From: a virus
Virus record (IMG/VR): IMGVR_UViG_3300046359_000022
Span: 1-49,896 of that record
Reading direction: 5' to 3' (one strand)
Length of the DNA stretch: 49,896 nucleotides
The notes under the pieces: model-generated
What the model saw: the letters and a program-made list of their open reading frames with translations, nothing else
Database searches by the model: none
What the model was told of the DNA's origin: nothing
Shown: in pieces, positions 26,905-36,557 of the stretch
How positions within the stretch are numbered: the first letter of the stretch is position 1
How the letters are laid out: each line of letters begins with the position of its first letter
Translations under genes and position numbers: made by a program

Positions 26905-27297
26905 ATGGAATTTAGATATATTGAACAGTCTGACTACGAAACGTTAGTTGATTGGTGGAAATTTTGGAAGTTTCCAGCTCCTCCAATTGAAATGCTACCA
27001 GATTCTGGTGTGATTGTGAACAAAGACGGAGTTGATATATGCGCTGGTTTTATATATTTCACAAATAGTAAGACATGTTGGATTGAATTTATAGTTTCAA
27101 ATCCAAATGTAAGGCAAAAAGAAGACCGTAGAGAGGCGATAATTAGTTTGATAGACATTTTATGCTCTATAGGTAAAAACAACGGTTATACGATAGCTTA
27201 TACGTCTTTAAAAAATCAGAGTCTACAGAACAAATATTTGGAGTGTGGATTTATAGAGGGAAGTAAAAATTGTAATGAATACATAAAACGATTATAA
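26905..27297 (+). CDS. GNAT-like acetyltransferase-fold phage protein (130 aa)
   Basis: I start it at ATG 26905, the first ATG after the promoter; a TTG at 26887 lies inside the -7 element and cannot be used. The chain has a GNAT-like order: FRYIEQSDYETLVDWWKFW at the start, GVIVNKDGVDICAGFIYFTN as central strands, WIEFIVSNPNVRQKEDRREA in the place of the acetyl-CoA binding turn (the classic Q/RxxGxG/A is not clean), and KNQSLQNKYLECGFIEGSKN at the end. Similar proteins occur beside tail genes in many phages; the substrate is unknown. The missing classic CoA motif leaves catalysis open. Confidence 0.6.
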   Translation: MEFRYIEQSDYETLVDWWKFWKFPAPPIEMLPDSGVIVNKDGVDICAGFIYFTNSKTCWIEFIVSNPNVRQKEDRREAIISLIDILCSIGKNNGYTIAYTSLKNQSLQNKYLECGFIEGSKNCNEYIKRL

Positions 27298-27298
27298 T

Positions 27299-28021
27299 AT
27301 GGCAGCAATAACATCAGCCGCTGTGGCTGTAGCTGGAGGAGCTTATCAAGCTATAAGTTCAGCTAAACAAGCTAGAGAAGCTAAAGACGCTTTAAATAAT
27401 TTAAAGATACCTGAGTTAAAAAATATAGCTGAGGGTCTTCAAGTTAGTACTTTAGGTGCTGATTTGCAAAGAGAAGAACTTGGTAAACAATATTCAAGCG
27501 GAGTAGATGCTTTAAGAAGTGGTGGAATAAGAGGAGTTATAGGTGGTCTTGGAGCACTGAATGCTCAACAAAATTTATCTGCTAGACAAATAGGTGCTGA
27601 CTTAGATATGCAACAAAAACAGATAGATCAGATTAGAGCTCAAGACGAGGCTAGAATTCAAGGGACTCAAGAACAGAGATATCAAGCTGATGTAGCTGCT
27701 TTGTCATCTCAGTATAACGCTGGTCAACAAGGTTTGATGCAAGGTATATCTGGAATGGCTCAAGGGGTTGCTAGTGGTGCTCAAATGATGCAAAGTCAAA
27801 AGAACTTTAATAAAATGATGGATAGTGGATTACTTAATGCTGGTTCTAACGCTCCAGTTATAAGTGGTTTGAATCCAGCTGGATTAGTTAATACTGCTTC
27901 AAGTGTTTTACCTACAGCTGCAAACATAGCTTCTGGATATTATTCATCTCCCCAAATGACTCCTGCTGGATTGACTTATAGTACTATTCCAACAGCAAAT
28001 GTAAAAATTAAAACCCCTTAA
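27299..28021 (+). CDS. Putative internal / DNA-ejection virion protein (240 aa)
   Basis: Opens with an Ala/Gly-rich helix (ITSAAVAVAGGAYQAISSAK) and continues with long Gln/Ala/Gly-rich helices, including VDALRSGGIRGVIGGLGALN, DLDMQQKQIDQIRAQDEARI and GLMQGISGMAQGVASGAQMM. The last 60 residues are Pro/Ala/Ser-rich and flexible. This is typical of podovirus internal core or ejected proteins that insert into the envelope. It starts the three-gene block 27299-35497 of internal virion candidates, each separated by 3 bp. No enzyme motif. Function inferred from composition and position. Confidence 0.55.
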   Translation: MAAITSAAVAVAGGAYQAISSAKQAREAKDALNNLKIPELKNIAEGLQVSTLGADLQREELGKQYSSGVDALRSGGIRGVIGGLGALNAQQNLSARQIGADLDMQQKQIDQIRAQDEARIQGTQEQRYQADVAALSSQYNAGQQGLMQGISGMAQGVASGAQMMQSQKNFNKMMDSGLLNAGSNAPVISGLNPAGLVNTASSVLPTAANIASGYYSSPQMTPAGLTYSTIPTANVKIKTP

Positions 28022-28024
28022 TAA

Positions 28025-29518
28025 ATGGCTATAGGTAAAGTAAACGCATACGCTACTGTAGAAGGTCCTAAAGTTGATTTTGGAGATATAGCTTTGAATG
28101 CACAAAAGATTCAACAAGCTGATCTTGAAAGAATGAAAGACATGATTCCTAAAAAAGAGAAGAATGATTTTAAGATAAACAACATAGAAGGAGGTTACAC
28201 TAAAACTGGTAATGGTGGTTATGACCAATCTATGACTAGGTTAGTTGATAAACTTACTGAAAGAAACTTACTTATAAATAAAGAAGCTGAAGCTGTAGGT
28301 AGATATACTCCAGAACTAGCTGCCGAACAACAAAAGATACAAAATACTTTAAAAGGATTAGATATTGTAGCTAAAAAATTTACTGAAGACGCAACTAGTT
28401 TTGCAAAAGATTCAAATGAAGGTAAGTTTTCTAGTGTAGATAAAAGTAGATTTGATATATTTGAGGATATAGCTCAAAAAAGAAATCTTGAGATTGAAGA
28501 AGATGAAGATGGAGATATATTATTTAGAGTTAGAGCTACTGATAAAGATGGAAAATACCTTTTAGACTCTGGTAATCCAGTGTATAAAAAATTTAATGAT
28601 AGAGGTGTTGAAAGAGATTCTATAACTAAGTATGAATTAGAAAACGGATCTTTATTTGGTAATACAATTAAAGAATTAGACAGAACTAAGACTATAGATG
28701 AGATACAAAATAATCTTAAATTAAGAACCAGCGTTAAAGATGCAAATGGTACTTTGACTAGAACTAGGACTTTTTTAACTGATGATGATGAAGGTTATAT
28801 TGATAATGCTATAAATGGTGTGTTATCAAATTATGATAATTTATCATCTTATCTTTACTCTTTAGATAGAGAGAAATATTCATCTCCAAAAACACTTGAT
28901 GAATATAAAAAAGATGGAGACATTGAATTTGCTAAAAAGGCAATGAGAAATGGTGTGTTAGCTGGATTAGGATTTGAAAATAAAGAAGATAGAGTTAAGC
29001 AGACTGTTACTAATGTAAATGTAGGTAAAGAAGATAAAACAAATTATGTTTCTCCAGAAATTTCTGAAAAAATAACAACCTATAGAAAAGGAGGTAAAGT
29101 TACTGGAAGAAGAGCTACTGGATATATGTTATCGATAAATCAAAATGATGATAACATATTTGTAGGAAGTCAAAAGGCTCAGTTGGAAGGAACTGGTTAC
29201 GACAATGAATCTAAAAGATTCTATATTAGTTACTATGCTAAGGTAGGTGAAAATAAAAAGGTTAGCGGTGGTTCTGAATCAACAAGTACATCAGAAACAA
29301 GATATATTCCTTTGAATGGAAAAGGTGCTAATGTTTCTGTAGCTAATACAATCATACCTAAGTTATCTTTCCAAGATGAAAATGGAAATGTAAGAAAATA
29401 CAATGACGTATCAGAAGTTATAGAAGCTATAAAAAGAGCTGATCCTAACGGTAAGTATTTTGGAGGAGCATCAAGCAGTAAAAGTAAAAAAACAAACGAC
29501 CCTTTAGGTATACGATAA
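28025..29518 (+). CDS. Virion-associated protein, probably internal (497 aa)
   Basis: I do not recognise a named family. It starts MAIGKVNAYATVEGPKVDFG, then is helical and acidic (about 20-140: NAQKIQQADLERMKDMIPKK, TPELAAEQQKIQNTLKGLDI). The central section is mixed; it ends in a Ser/Lys-rich tail (GGASSSKSKKTNDPLGIR). No membrane helix or signal. The gene lies between an ejection-like gene and a 1991-aa internal protein with 3-bp spacing, so all three are probably made and packaged together (inference). Confidence 0.5.
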   Translation: MAIGKVNAYATVEGPKVDFGDIALNAQKIQQADLERMKDMIPKKEKNDFKINNIEGGYTKTGNGGYDQSMTRLVDKLTERNLLINKEAEAVGRYTPELAAEQQKIQNTLKGLDIVAKKFTEDATSFAKDSNEGKFSSVDKSRFDIFEDIAQKRNLEIEEDEDGDILFRVRATDKDGKYLLDSGNPVYKKFNDRGVERDSITKYELENGSLFGNTIKELDRTKTIDEIQNNLKLRTSVKDANGTLTRTRTFLTDDDEGYIDNAINGVLSNYDNLSSYLYSLDREKYSSPKTLDEYKKDGDIEFAKKAMRNGVLAGLGFENKEDRVKQTVTNVNVGKEDKTNYVSPEISEKITTYRKGGKVTGRRATGYMLSINQNDDNIFVGSQKAQLEGTGYDNESKRFYISYYAKVGENKKVSGGSESTSTSETRYIPLNGKGANVSVANTIIPKLSFQDENGNVRKYNDVSEVIEAIKRADPNGKYFGGASSSKSKKTNDPLGIR

Positions 29519-29521
29519 TTT

Positions 29522-32500
29522 ATGGAAGAAGAAGTTTTAAATCCAATAACTCCTCAAGAGTTTTCAAGTAAAATAAAAGATAAGTATCCACAATATAAAG
29601 ATATTGACGATGTTTCTTTGGCTAAAAAAATGGTGGAGAAATATCCAGAGTATTCTGGACAAGTAGACTTTGGCTTAAAAAAAAAAGAAGAGCCCAAATC
29701 TACCTATCGAAAAAATCTTTTGGAATTGGCATCGAAACCAAAAAAGCAAAGTACTTTATTGGGTACAGAGCCTCAAAAGAAAACTTCGGAATCGGAATCT
29801 TTAAATGGAACTACAAAGAGTAGATTCGGTAAAGTAGCTCCTTCTAAACCAGCTCCTGTTGGAATGAAGAAACTTAATGGTAAGTTATCTAGCGATGACT
29901 TATCTAAGATGAAAGCTACTAATAAGACAGAGGCTAATGTAATACAACAACCTAGTGAAAATCCTAGAGATGGATTCCTTGATTACTTAAGTGATACTGC
30001 TGAGGTTGGTATACTTTCTTCTGAAAAATTCTTAGCCGATACACCAGAAATGATGTACGACTTATATTCAAAAGCAAGTATACTTCCTAGTGGTCAAATA
30101 GAAGGAGCAATTGCTGAAGCAACAGGTGTTACTCCATTCAAAAGAATGCAACAGCAACTAGGATTTGAAAATATACCTTCTAATATATTAAAAGAAAAGA
30201 TAGATGGTTTGAATCAAAGAATTCAAGTCAAAAGTCAAGATTATGGAGGGGATCCTTTATCTGCTATTGAACAAGGTAGATATTCAGATGCTGCTAAATT
30301 AATAGCTGGATCAACACTTCAATCAGCACCAATGATGGCTATAGCTATAGCTACTGGCGGAGGAGTTGTTGGTTTAGCTACTATTGGAGTGATGACTGCT
30401 TCTGGTAAATATCAAGAAAACTTACAAAATAAAGAGTTATCTCAAAACCAAAGACTATCGAATGCTGCCGCTTCTGGCGTGTTAGAGTCAACTTTAGGTC
30501 ATTTCTTTTCTGGAGCTTCTGGAGCTGTAGCTAAAAGAATACTTAAAGATAAAGGTGTGGAGGCAGGTTCTAAAATATTATCTAACTCTTTCAGAAGATT
30601 TGCTGAGAAAAACATAATGAAAAGTCCAGTAATAGGATTTTTTGGTGAAGTACTTGAAGAAACTGCTGTAGATGGTGGAGAGCAAGCTAATGATATCATT
30701 GCTGGTATTAGAAAAGAATTTGATGGTAGATCTGCTATCAATTCTGGTTTATCATCTTTAGGTTTAGGTAGTACGAATACTGTTTCTGTCTATGGAGCTA
30801 AAGCATATATATCTTCTAAAAAATATGTTCAAATAAAGAAGACCAATAAAGCCATAGCTAGACTTCAAAATGAAATCAATAATGAAGGAATTAGTGAAGA
30901 GAGCAAAAAGATTTTTCAAATAAAATCACAGGAACTTATAGCTAACAACAAGAGAGCTTTAGGAGAAGAGATTGAGAAATTAAAAACACTTTCTCCAGAA
31001 GATAAAGCTTTACTTAAAAGAACTAATTCTGTTATAGATGAGGTATCTATCTCAATGGATAACATAAAAGAAGATAAGACTTTATCTCCAGAAGCTAAAA
31101 GAATAGCTACTGCTGAGATATACAAAGACTACGTTGAAGCCGCTAAAGTTAAAAGAGGAATTTTATCAAAATTAAAAGATGTAAAGGTAGAAGGTGATTT
31201 CACAGATTTCACTGGAGTACCATTGGATTTTGATATAGAGACTAGTGGTGTTGGATCTTTACCGATTAATAAACAGAGCGAGTTAAACAAGAAGGCTCTT
31301 GAAGAATTAAATGCAGAGTTGAACCCAACTGGTATGGAGCAAGTAGACATCACTAAAGATATGGTGTCTGAAAGAGCTAGTAAACTATACGATAAAGAAA
31401 TAGAATCTGCACAAACTATTCAAGAAGAGGTTACACCCGTAGAAGAGCCTATTAACAACGATGTTAAGGTAGAAGAGTTACGTTCTCAAGAACAAACAGA
31501 ATTGAAAGAGGCATTACCTAATGCTGAAGTAAATACTGAAGGTAAGGTCGATAAAGAAAAACTATCTACTGAAGATCAAGTTGTTTTTGATGATATATAT
31601 AACAAATACGACAAACTTATTTCTCCATTGTTAGATAATACGAAGTCGGATTATAAGGCAATAGCTCAACAAGTTTTAGATAAAACCCAATTAAACACAG
31701 TTAGAGCTTCGTTAAGAGCTTCTTCTCCAGACTCATTTACATTAGAGGTTTTGGATGCTATAGCCAAAGGAGAGAGTGTTGATTTTGGTGACGACTCATT
31801 GAATCAAGCAATTGATGATGCAATACAAAATGGAGTATCTATAAATACTGTTGCTAACTTAATAATGGAGGATGATGGGTTATCTGACAATAAAGGTATA
31901 GATTCAAAAAGAAAGGCTATAGATTACGCTTTAAACATTGGAGGTAAAGGAACAATATTAAAAGCTGCTCAAGAAGCTGTATCCAACAATAAAGTAGAAC
32001 AGCAACCTATAGATAATTCAACTCAAACATTAACAGAAACAGATTTGCCAGGTTATGACAGGATGATGTCAGAAACAGATGGTATTGTTGAGAAGTCTAA
32101 AAAGAGACGTGTAAATATAGCTAAAATAGCCGATAATGTAATGAGTTACGTTACTGGTTCAAAAGTTTATGAAGATGCAACAGATGTACAGAGAGAGGCT
32201 TTAGTTAGAGATGTTCGTAATAGATTTGGTATTAAAGAGAAAGTCGCTCCTTCTGCCAATAGAATACTTGGAAACATCAAGGATGTAAAGAAGATAACAA
32301 TTAGTGAAAAAACAGCTTTAAAGAAACAAATAACAGATAAAGCTAAGGCTGCTAAAGATGCTGTTAAGGCTCAAAAAGAAATAGCTCAACAGATAGCCAA
32401 AGACGTGAAAGATATGGCTATATCTGGAGCTATAACCGATAAACAAGCTGCAAATTTAGTAGTTGCATTTAGTAAAACCAATGTTTTTGATGAAGATTCT

Positions 32501-35497
32501 GTAGATAAATTTACAACTTACGCAACTAAAGTTTTTGAGAATGCTGAGTATCAAGACAAAATTGATAATGCAAATAAATTAATATCATCCGTAAAGAAAA
32601 AGTTAAGATCTAAAGATATAGATCCAGATTTAAAAGATTTAGCTAAAAAACTTGTATCCATAAAACCTAGTAAGATTGAAGATGTAGATAAATATATACA
32701 GGTAATAGATAATGTAGATAAAAATATAAAAGGATCTACATTTAGAGGAGGAAAACTAAATATATCTGAAGGTATAGATAAAGCAGTTCTTTCTGAATAT
32801 ATTGATAAGGAAATTGAAAAATCTAAAAGTTTAGAACTTCAAGATATAATGAATTCTTTTTATGATAATACTGGATTGAATCCATCTGATTTTTCTTATG
32901 AGGAAATACAAGAAATGATATATCAAGAAAGTGAAGATTCTGATAAATTCAAAGATTATGATAGGTTGAATTTAAATTCTAAACTAAAAGAAGCTTCTTT
33001 TAAGATGAAGTCTATAGTTAATGACATGATTCAGAATAGAATAAATAGTTTTTCTTTTGATAGATTGATAATTGATGATAAAGATAAAGCTAGATTTAAA
33101 GAATTAATGGATATCAATATAGAAGATTTATCTAAGCAAGATTCATTACTTTATATAGATATATTGAATGATATAATTGTTAATGGAGACTCTAATAGAT
33201 TAGATTTATTCAATAAAAAAGCGGAAGTTATAAGAAATGTTAATGAATTTAGCAAGTCTAACAAAGCTAAAAAATTAAAGTTGTTTTTATCACCTGTTTT
33301 AGGTAGACTTAGAAATAGAAATGTATCTTCATTAGGATTGTTAACAGAGGACTTAATGAAAAGTCAACTGCTTGGAAATGAGTTGTTAGATGTAGCTGGA
33401 GTTTTGGATGTTAACAAAGGAAAGAATAAGGCTATAAGAGAGGTTGATAGTTTCTATGTAGATGTTGTTGATAAGTTTGGAAAAAACAAACCTAATGGCA
33501 AGTCTTTTACAGATATATTTAACGACCACGAAAGAGGTATGTTTTCAAGATTATTGATGAGTACTGAAGAAGATTTTTTAGATGTAAAAAATTTAATAGG
33601 TCAAAGCATAAGTAATTTAGAAAAAGGAGATTCAAATCAAAAAGAAATAGCTAAATCTCATAGAGAGGTATATGATAAAATATTAAAAGACTCAGAATCA
33701 ATAGAAGATGTAAAATCAAAAACAGACGATGTAAATATATCTACTGTTAATTATTTTATAGAAAAATATAAAAATGGATTTGACGAGAAAAATGAAATTT
33801 CAAAATCAATATATAATTCTGGTCTTAAAAATATAGAGAATTATACTCCTATAACAATGAAGTTCTTAAAGAATAATTCAGATATAGAAAATGACTTCGA
33901 TGATCTTGGTGACGTTAAGAAAAATACAAGTAAAAAAGTTTACGATAAGAAATCTGGAACATTTATAGAGAGAACAAATACCAAAACATTACCTAAAGAC
34001 TCTTTTATTAGCTTTGATTTTTTATTAGATAATAATAGAAAAATGAGGACTTCATTAGTAGATACATATACTGCTAAAGAAATTCAAGGTGTTAAAACTT
34101 TTTTAGAATCTAATGGACTTAAAAATATAATTGAAGACAGAGAAGATAGGGATTTATTTTCAGATAGAGTAAGAAAATATGTAAAAAGAGTAAGAGAAAG
34201 AGAATTCGACGAAAGCTCTAATGAAGTTAAGAAAATATCTAAAGCTTTAAATGAACTTTCTAAATTAGGTACAGCAAGAGCACTTGGGGGTATTCAACAA
34301 GCTATAAGTCAAACTATTCCAGTAGCTTCAAACACATTAATAAACTCTGGAAGATTTGATCTAATAGATGCGTTTAATAGTGATTGGAATAAATTGATTG
34401 ATTCTTCTTCTTACGATATAGCAAATAGAGGTATTGAGTCTCAGGGTGAATTTTCTAATCTAGAAAGTGTTCTTAAGCAATCAAAATCTGGATTTATAAA
34501 TAAAGCATCTGACGTTTTAATTGATTCTTATTCAAAAGCACAAGCGTTTAATTTAAAGGTATTTTTAGCAAAGCCAGATATTTTTGTAGCTAGAGCTTCT
34601 TTTATATCTTATTATAAAAAATACATGCTTGAGCAAGGTGAATCAATAGATCCTAAGAACCACGTGTTAAATGAAAAAGCTGCTAGATATGCTGAGAACC
34701 AAGTAAACAGACAACAAAACTTATCTGATAGTTATATGGAAGGTGATTGGTTAGCTGATAAAAATTCTTCTTCTAAAATAGTTAGAAGTATGTTAATTCC
34801 ATTTGCTAAATTTCAGTTGAATCAAAAAATGAGACAGTATAATGATTTTAGACAACTGCTTAGTACTTCTAATACAGTTAAAGATAAATCAATAGCTCTT
34901 AGATCTCTAGCTTCATTGTCATTGGAGGTAACTGTATTTACATTAATTAAAGAACAGATAGGTGATTTGCTTAATAAAGCAACTGAATACTATATGGGTT
35001 ATGAAGAGACTGAAGAAGAAGAGAAAAAATCCGATAGAGAGAAAGAAAACTCAAGATACTTATCTTTTACATCTTCTTTTGTATCTCCACTTCCGTTTAT
35101 GGATGGTATAATTCAGGAAGGAGCAGAATTTGCTATAGATAAAGCTGAAGAATATTATGATATTCCTAAAGAAGATAGAATACCTTTTGATCCGTATAGA
35201 CAAACAACTTTGTCATATTTTGGAACAATAGGGGCTGGTTTTACTGGAACTTCTCAAATACTAGAGTATGAATCACTAATGAATTCAGATGGAAGTTTTA
35301 AAGACTCTAGAGGACAAAAAATGAAGTTGTTAGACGAAGATATTGAAAAGTTAAAAAACGCTAGAATTTTCTTTTACTTAAATCAAGCTGGTATAGCTCC
35401 TAAAGAAGTTGAGAAAGTCATAAAGAGAATGATTAAAATATCTAAAAAAAGAGCCGTTATAGAAGGTATAGATAAAAAACCAATAAATAGATTTTAA
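29522..35497 (+). CDS. Giant internal / ejection virion protein (1991 aa)
   Basis: The N-terminus, TPQEFSSKIKDKYPQYKDID followed by DVSLAKKMVEKYPEYSGQVD, matches a ~50-residue motif I know from the starts of very large internal proteins of Bacteroidetes podoviruses and crAss-like phages. A Pro/Lys-rich linker follows. A hydrophobic Gly/Ala stretch near residues 275-305 (MMAIAIATGGGVVGLATIGV) could insert in a membrane. Most of the rest is charged helix (about 430-1500), with a Gln/Ile-rich part near 1600 (GGIQQAISQTIPVASNTLIN). No lytic transglycosylase or RNA polymerase catalytic signature (such as DxDGD) was seen. It probably lies in the head and is ejected ahead of the DNA (inference). Confidence 0.6.
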   Translation: MEEEVLNPITPQEFSSKIKDKYPQYKDIDDVSLAKKMVEKYPEYSGQVDFGLKKKEEPKSTYRKNLLELASKPKKQSTLLGTEPQKKTSESESLNGTTKSRFGKVAPSKPAPVGMKKLNGKLSSDDLSKMKATNKTEANVIQQPSENPRDGFLDYLSDTAEVGILSSEKFLADTPEMMYDLYSKASILPSGQIEGAIAEATGVTPFKRMQQQLGFENIPSNILKEKIDGLNQRIQVKSQDYGGDPLSAIEQGRYSDAAKLIAGSTLQSAPMMAIAIATGGGVVGLATIGVMTASGKYQENLQNKELSQNQRLSNAAASGVLESTLGHFFSGASGAVAKRILKDKGVEAGSKILSNSFRRFAEKNIMKSPVIGFFGEVLEETAVDGGEQANDIIAGIRKEFDGRSAINSGLSSLGLGSTNTVSVYGAKAYISSKKYVQIKKTNKAIARLQNEINNEGISEESKKIFQIKSQELIANNKRALGEEIEKLKTLSPEDKALLKRTNSVIDEVSISMDNIKEDKTLSPEAKRIATAEIYKDYVEAAKVKRGILSKLKDVKVEGDFTDFTGVPLDFDIETSGVGSLPINKQSELNKKALEELNAELNPTGMEQVDITKDMVSERASKLYDKEIESAQTIQEEVTPVEEPINNDVKVEELRSQEQTELKEALPNAEVNTEGKVDKEKLSTEDQVVFDDIYNKYDKLISPLLDNTKSDYKAIAQQVLDKTQLNTVRASLRASSPDSFTLEVLDAIAKGESVDFGDDSLNQAIDDAIQNGVSINTVANLIMEDDGLSDNKGIDSKRKAIDYALNIGGKGTILKAAQEAVSNNKVEQQPIDNSTQTLTETDLPGYDRMMSETDGIVEKSKKRRVNIAKIADNVMSYVTGSKVYEDATDVQREALVRDVRNRFGIKEKVAPSANRILGNIKDVKKITISEKTALKKQITDKAKAAKDAVKAQKEIAQQIAKDVKDMAISGAITDKQAANLVVAFSKTNVFDEDSVDKFTTYATKVFENAEYQDKIDNANKLISSVKKKLRSKDIDPDLKDLAKKLVSIKPSKIEDVDKYIQVIDNVDKNIKGSTFRGGKLNISEGIDKAVLSEYIDKEIEKSKSLELQDIMNSFYDNTGLNPSDFSYEEIQEMIYQESEDSDKFKDYDRLNLNSKLKEASFKMKSIVNDMIQNRINSFSFDRLIIDDKDKARFKELMDINIEDLSKQDSLLYIDILNDIIVNGDSNRLDLFNKKAEVIRNVNEFSKSNKAKKLKLFLSPVLGRLRNRNVSSLGLLTEDLMKSQLLGNELLDVAGVLDVNKGKNKAIREVDSFYVDVVDKFGKNKPNGKSFTDIFNDHERGMFSRLLMSTEEDFLDVKNLIGQSISNLEKGDSNQKEIAKSHREVYDKILKDSESIEDVKSKTDDVNISTVNYFIEKYKNGFDEKNEISKSIYNSGLKNIENYTPITMKFLKNNSDIENDFDDLGDVKKNTSKKVYDKKSGTFIERTNTKTLPKDSFISFDFLLDNNRKMRTSLVDTYTAKEIQGVKTFLESNGLKNIIEDREDRDLFSDRVRKYVKRVREREFDESSNEVKKISKALNELSKLGTARALGGIQQAISQTIPVASNTLINSGRFDLIDAFNSDWNKLIDSSSYDIANRGIESQGEFSNLESVLKQSKSGFINKASDVLIDSYSKAQAFNLKVFLAKPDIFVARASFISYYKKYMLEQGESIDPKNHVLNEKAARYAENQVNRQQNLSDSYMEGDWLADKNSSSKIVRSMLIPFAKFQLNQKMRQYNDFRQLLSTSNTVKDKSIALRSLASLSLEVTVFTLIKEQIGDLLNKATEYYMGYEETEEEEKKSDREKENSRYLSFTSSFVSPLPFMDGIIQEGAEFAIDKAEEYYDIPKEDRIPFDPYRQTTLSYFGTIGAGFTGTSQILEYESLMNSDGSFKDSRGQKMKLLDEDIEKLKNARIFFYLNQAGIAPKEVEKVIKRMIKISKKRAVIEGIDKKPINRF

Positions 35498-35504
35498 AAA
35501 ATAT

Positions 35505-35540
35505 AACCCTTACAACTAATAATTGTAAGGGTTTTTACTA
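35505..35540. terminator. Bidirectional intrinsic terminator between the two convergent halves
   Basis: An 11-bp perfect stem (AACCCTTACAA at 35505-35515 with TTGTAAGGGTT at 35523-35533) with a 7-nt loop. It is followed by a T run on the + strand and by TATATTTTTT on the - strand. It ends both the virion operon (stop 35497) and the leftward operon (last stop 35538). Confidence 0.92.
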
Positions 35541-35633
35541 TAATATAAAAGGTATTGACAATATTGATATACATAAAATTATTGTAGCAAATAAAAATCC
35601 AATGACTTCTATATATTTAAAAAATTTATTCAT
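35538..35633 (-). CDS. Mini membrane protein (31 aa)
   Basis: A 31-codon frame whose ATG lies inside the last codons of the upstream nuclease gene (8-base overlap) and whose stop lies just before the shared terminator. The product is MNKFFKYIEVIGFLFATIIL plus a short hydrophobic end. It has a basic head and one membrane helix. It resembles in layout two other tiny hydrophobic genes, at 48958 and 48233. No family is recognised. AT-rich DNA produces such frames by chance, so translation is not certain. Confidence 0.45.
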   Translation of the reverse strand: MNKFFKYIEVIGFLFATIILCISILSIPFIL

Positions 35634-36078
35634 TTAAAAGTTTTTTAACTTGTTCAAATACAAAGTCACACTGACCTTGGTTTCTAGGTGTGAATAACAC
35701 ATAGTTTAATTTGTTGTCAGCTATCCATTTTTTGAATAACTTAAACCTCATTGAGAATACATCAGTAGCAAGACCTTTACATTCTATTATTATACGTTGA
35801 TCTCCGTTCTCTACAATAAAGTCTGGTGTGTATATAATACCAAGGTGCTTCTTATTACCTTTATTTACAAGGTTATTCTTGCTGTTAATAGTTTTCTCAT
35901 AAGATGGGTTAGGGAAGAAGAAAGAGTCTATGATTGTGAACTTCTCTTCCTCGTACTTACACTTAACTCCATTATCATCTAGAAGCTTAAACATATAAAC
36001 CTCTAGACGACTTTGAAAGTTTTTACCTTTATACTCAGTCTTTTTAGCCCTGATTAAAGGCGTTCCTTTTTTACGCAT
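35626..36078 (-). CDS. PD-(D/E)XK endonuclease (150 aa)
   Basis: The nuclease core reads SRLEVYMFKLLDD with Glu26, then YTPDFIVE with Asp86, then IIIECKG with Glu99 and Lys101. This is the E ... PD ... ExK arrangement of the restriction-endonuclease fold used by Holliday-junction resolvases and T7 endonuclease I-like proteins. Size fits. It overlaps the upstream gene by one base (TAATG). Likely roles are resolving branched replication and recombination DNA before packaging, or cutting host DNA. The exact substrate cannot be read from sequence. Confidence 0.72.
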   Translation of the reverse strand: MRKKGTPLIRAKKTEYKGKNFQSRLEVYMFKLLDDNGVKCKYEEEKFTIIDSFFFPNPSYEKTINSKNNLVNKGNKKHLGIIYTPDFIVENGDQRIIIECKGLATDVFSMRFKLFKKWIADNKLNYVLFTPRNQGQCDFVFEQVKKLLNE

Positions 36079-36530
36079 TATAATGTGCTTTTTAATTTTT
36101 CTAGGTACAAAACGAAGTCCATAGCCTCTTGCTTAGCGTGTTCAATCCACTCTAGTGTAGATAATTTGTTATCTTGCAGTGTAGTACCATATTTTTTAAT
36201 ACCAACTTCAGATCTATTTCTTAATTGGTTTACAACTGATTCAACAATAGGATCTGTTTTTACTTCTTGTGGTTCTCTTACTTTTATTCCTTCAATACCA
36301 AATATCACTGAAGCATCTCTCTCTAGCGTATCATAAAAGTTTTCTAAAGTAAGAGCATCTCCATAAGCATTACATACTTCTGACCAGTAGTCCATACCCT
36401 CTTTTGTTTTTGAAAAGTCAAATGCAGCAGCTACTACTGTACTAGCATCTGCTAAACCTCTTTGCTCTATCATTCTTTTAAGAGCTTTCTTTTTTAAATC
36501 TTTCGGTAATTCTTTAATTTTTACAAACAT
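36078..36530 (-). CDS. MazG-like / dNTP pyrophosphohydrolase-like phage protein (150 aa)
   Basis: The C-terminal half (about 98-148) reads QLRNRSEVGIKKYGTTLQDN, then LEWIEHAKQEAMDFVLYLEK. This helical pattern (RS..G..KYG.TL ... L.WL.HA..E.MD...YLEKL) is common in phage proteins related to all-alpha NTP pyrophosphohydrolases. The N-terminal ~75 residues (KKKALKRMIEQRGLADASTV) are a separate helical module that I do not recognise. Such enzymes adjust nucleotide pools; substrate specificity is unknown. It is the first protein gene after the structured RNA, with 11 bp between the RNA's apparent end and the ATG. Confidence 0.55.
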   Translation of the reverse strand: MFVKIKELPKDLKKKALKRMIEQRGLADASTVVAAAFDFSKTKEGMDYWSEVCNAYGDALTLENFYDTLERDASVIFGIEGIKVREPQEVKTDPIVESVVNQLRNRSEVGIKKYGTTLQDNKLSTLEWIEHAKQEAMDFVLYLEKLKSTL

Positions 36531-36557
36531 TTTTAATTTAATTTAGATTAATAATAG

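Noticed and set aside
29522-35497. Giant virion RNA polymerase, as in other crAss-like phages
   Set aside because: Size would fit, but no DxDGD-type catalytic motif or double-psi barrel pattern was seen; the protein is charged helix with one hydrophobic patch.
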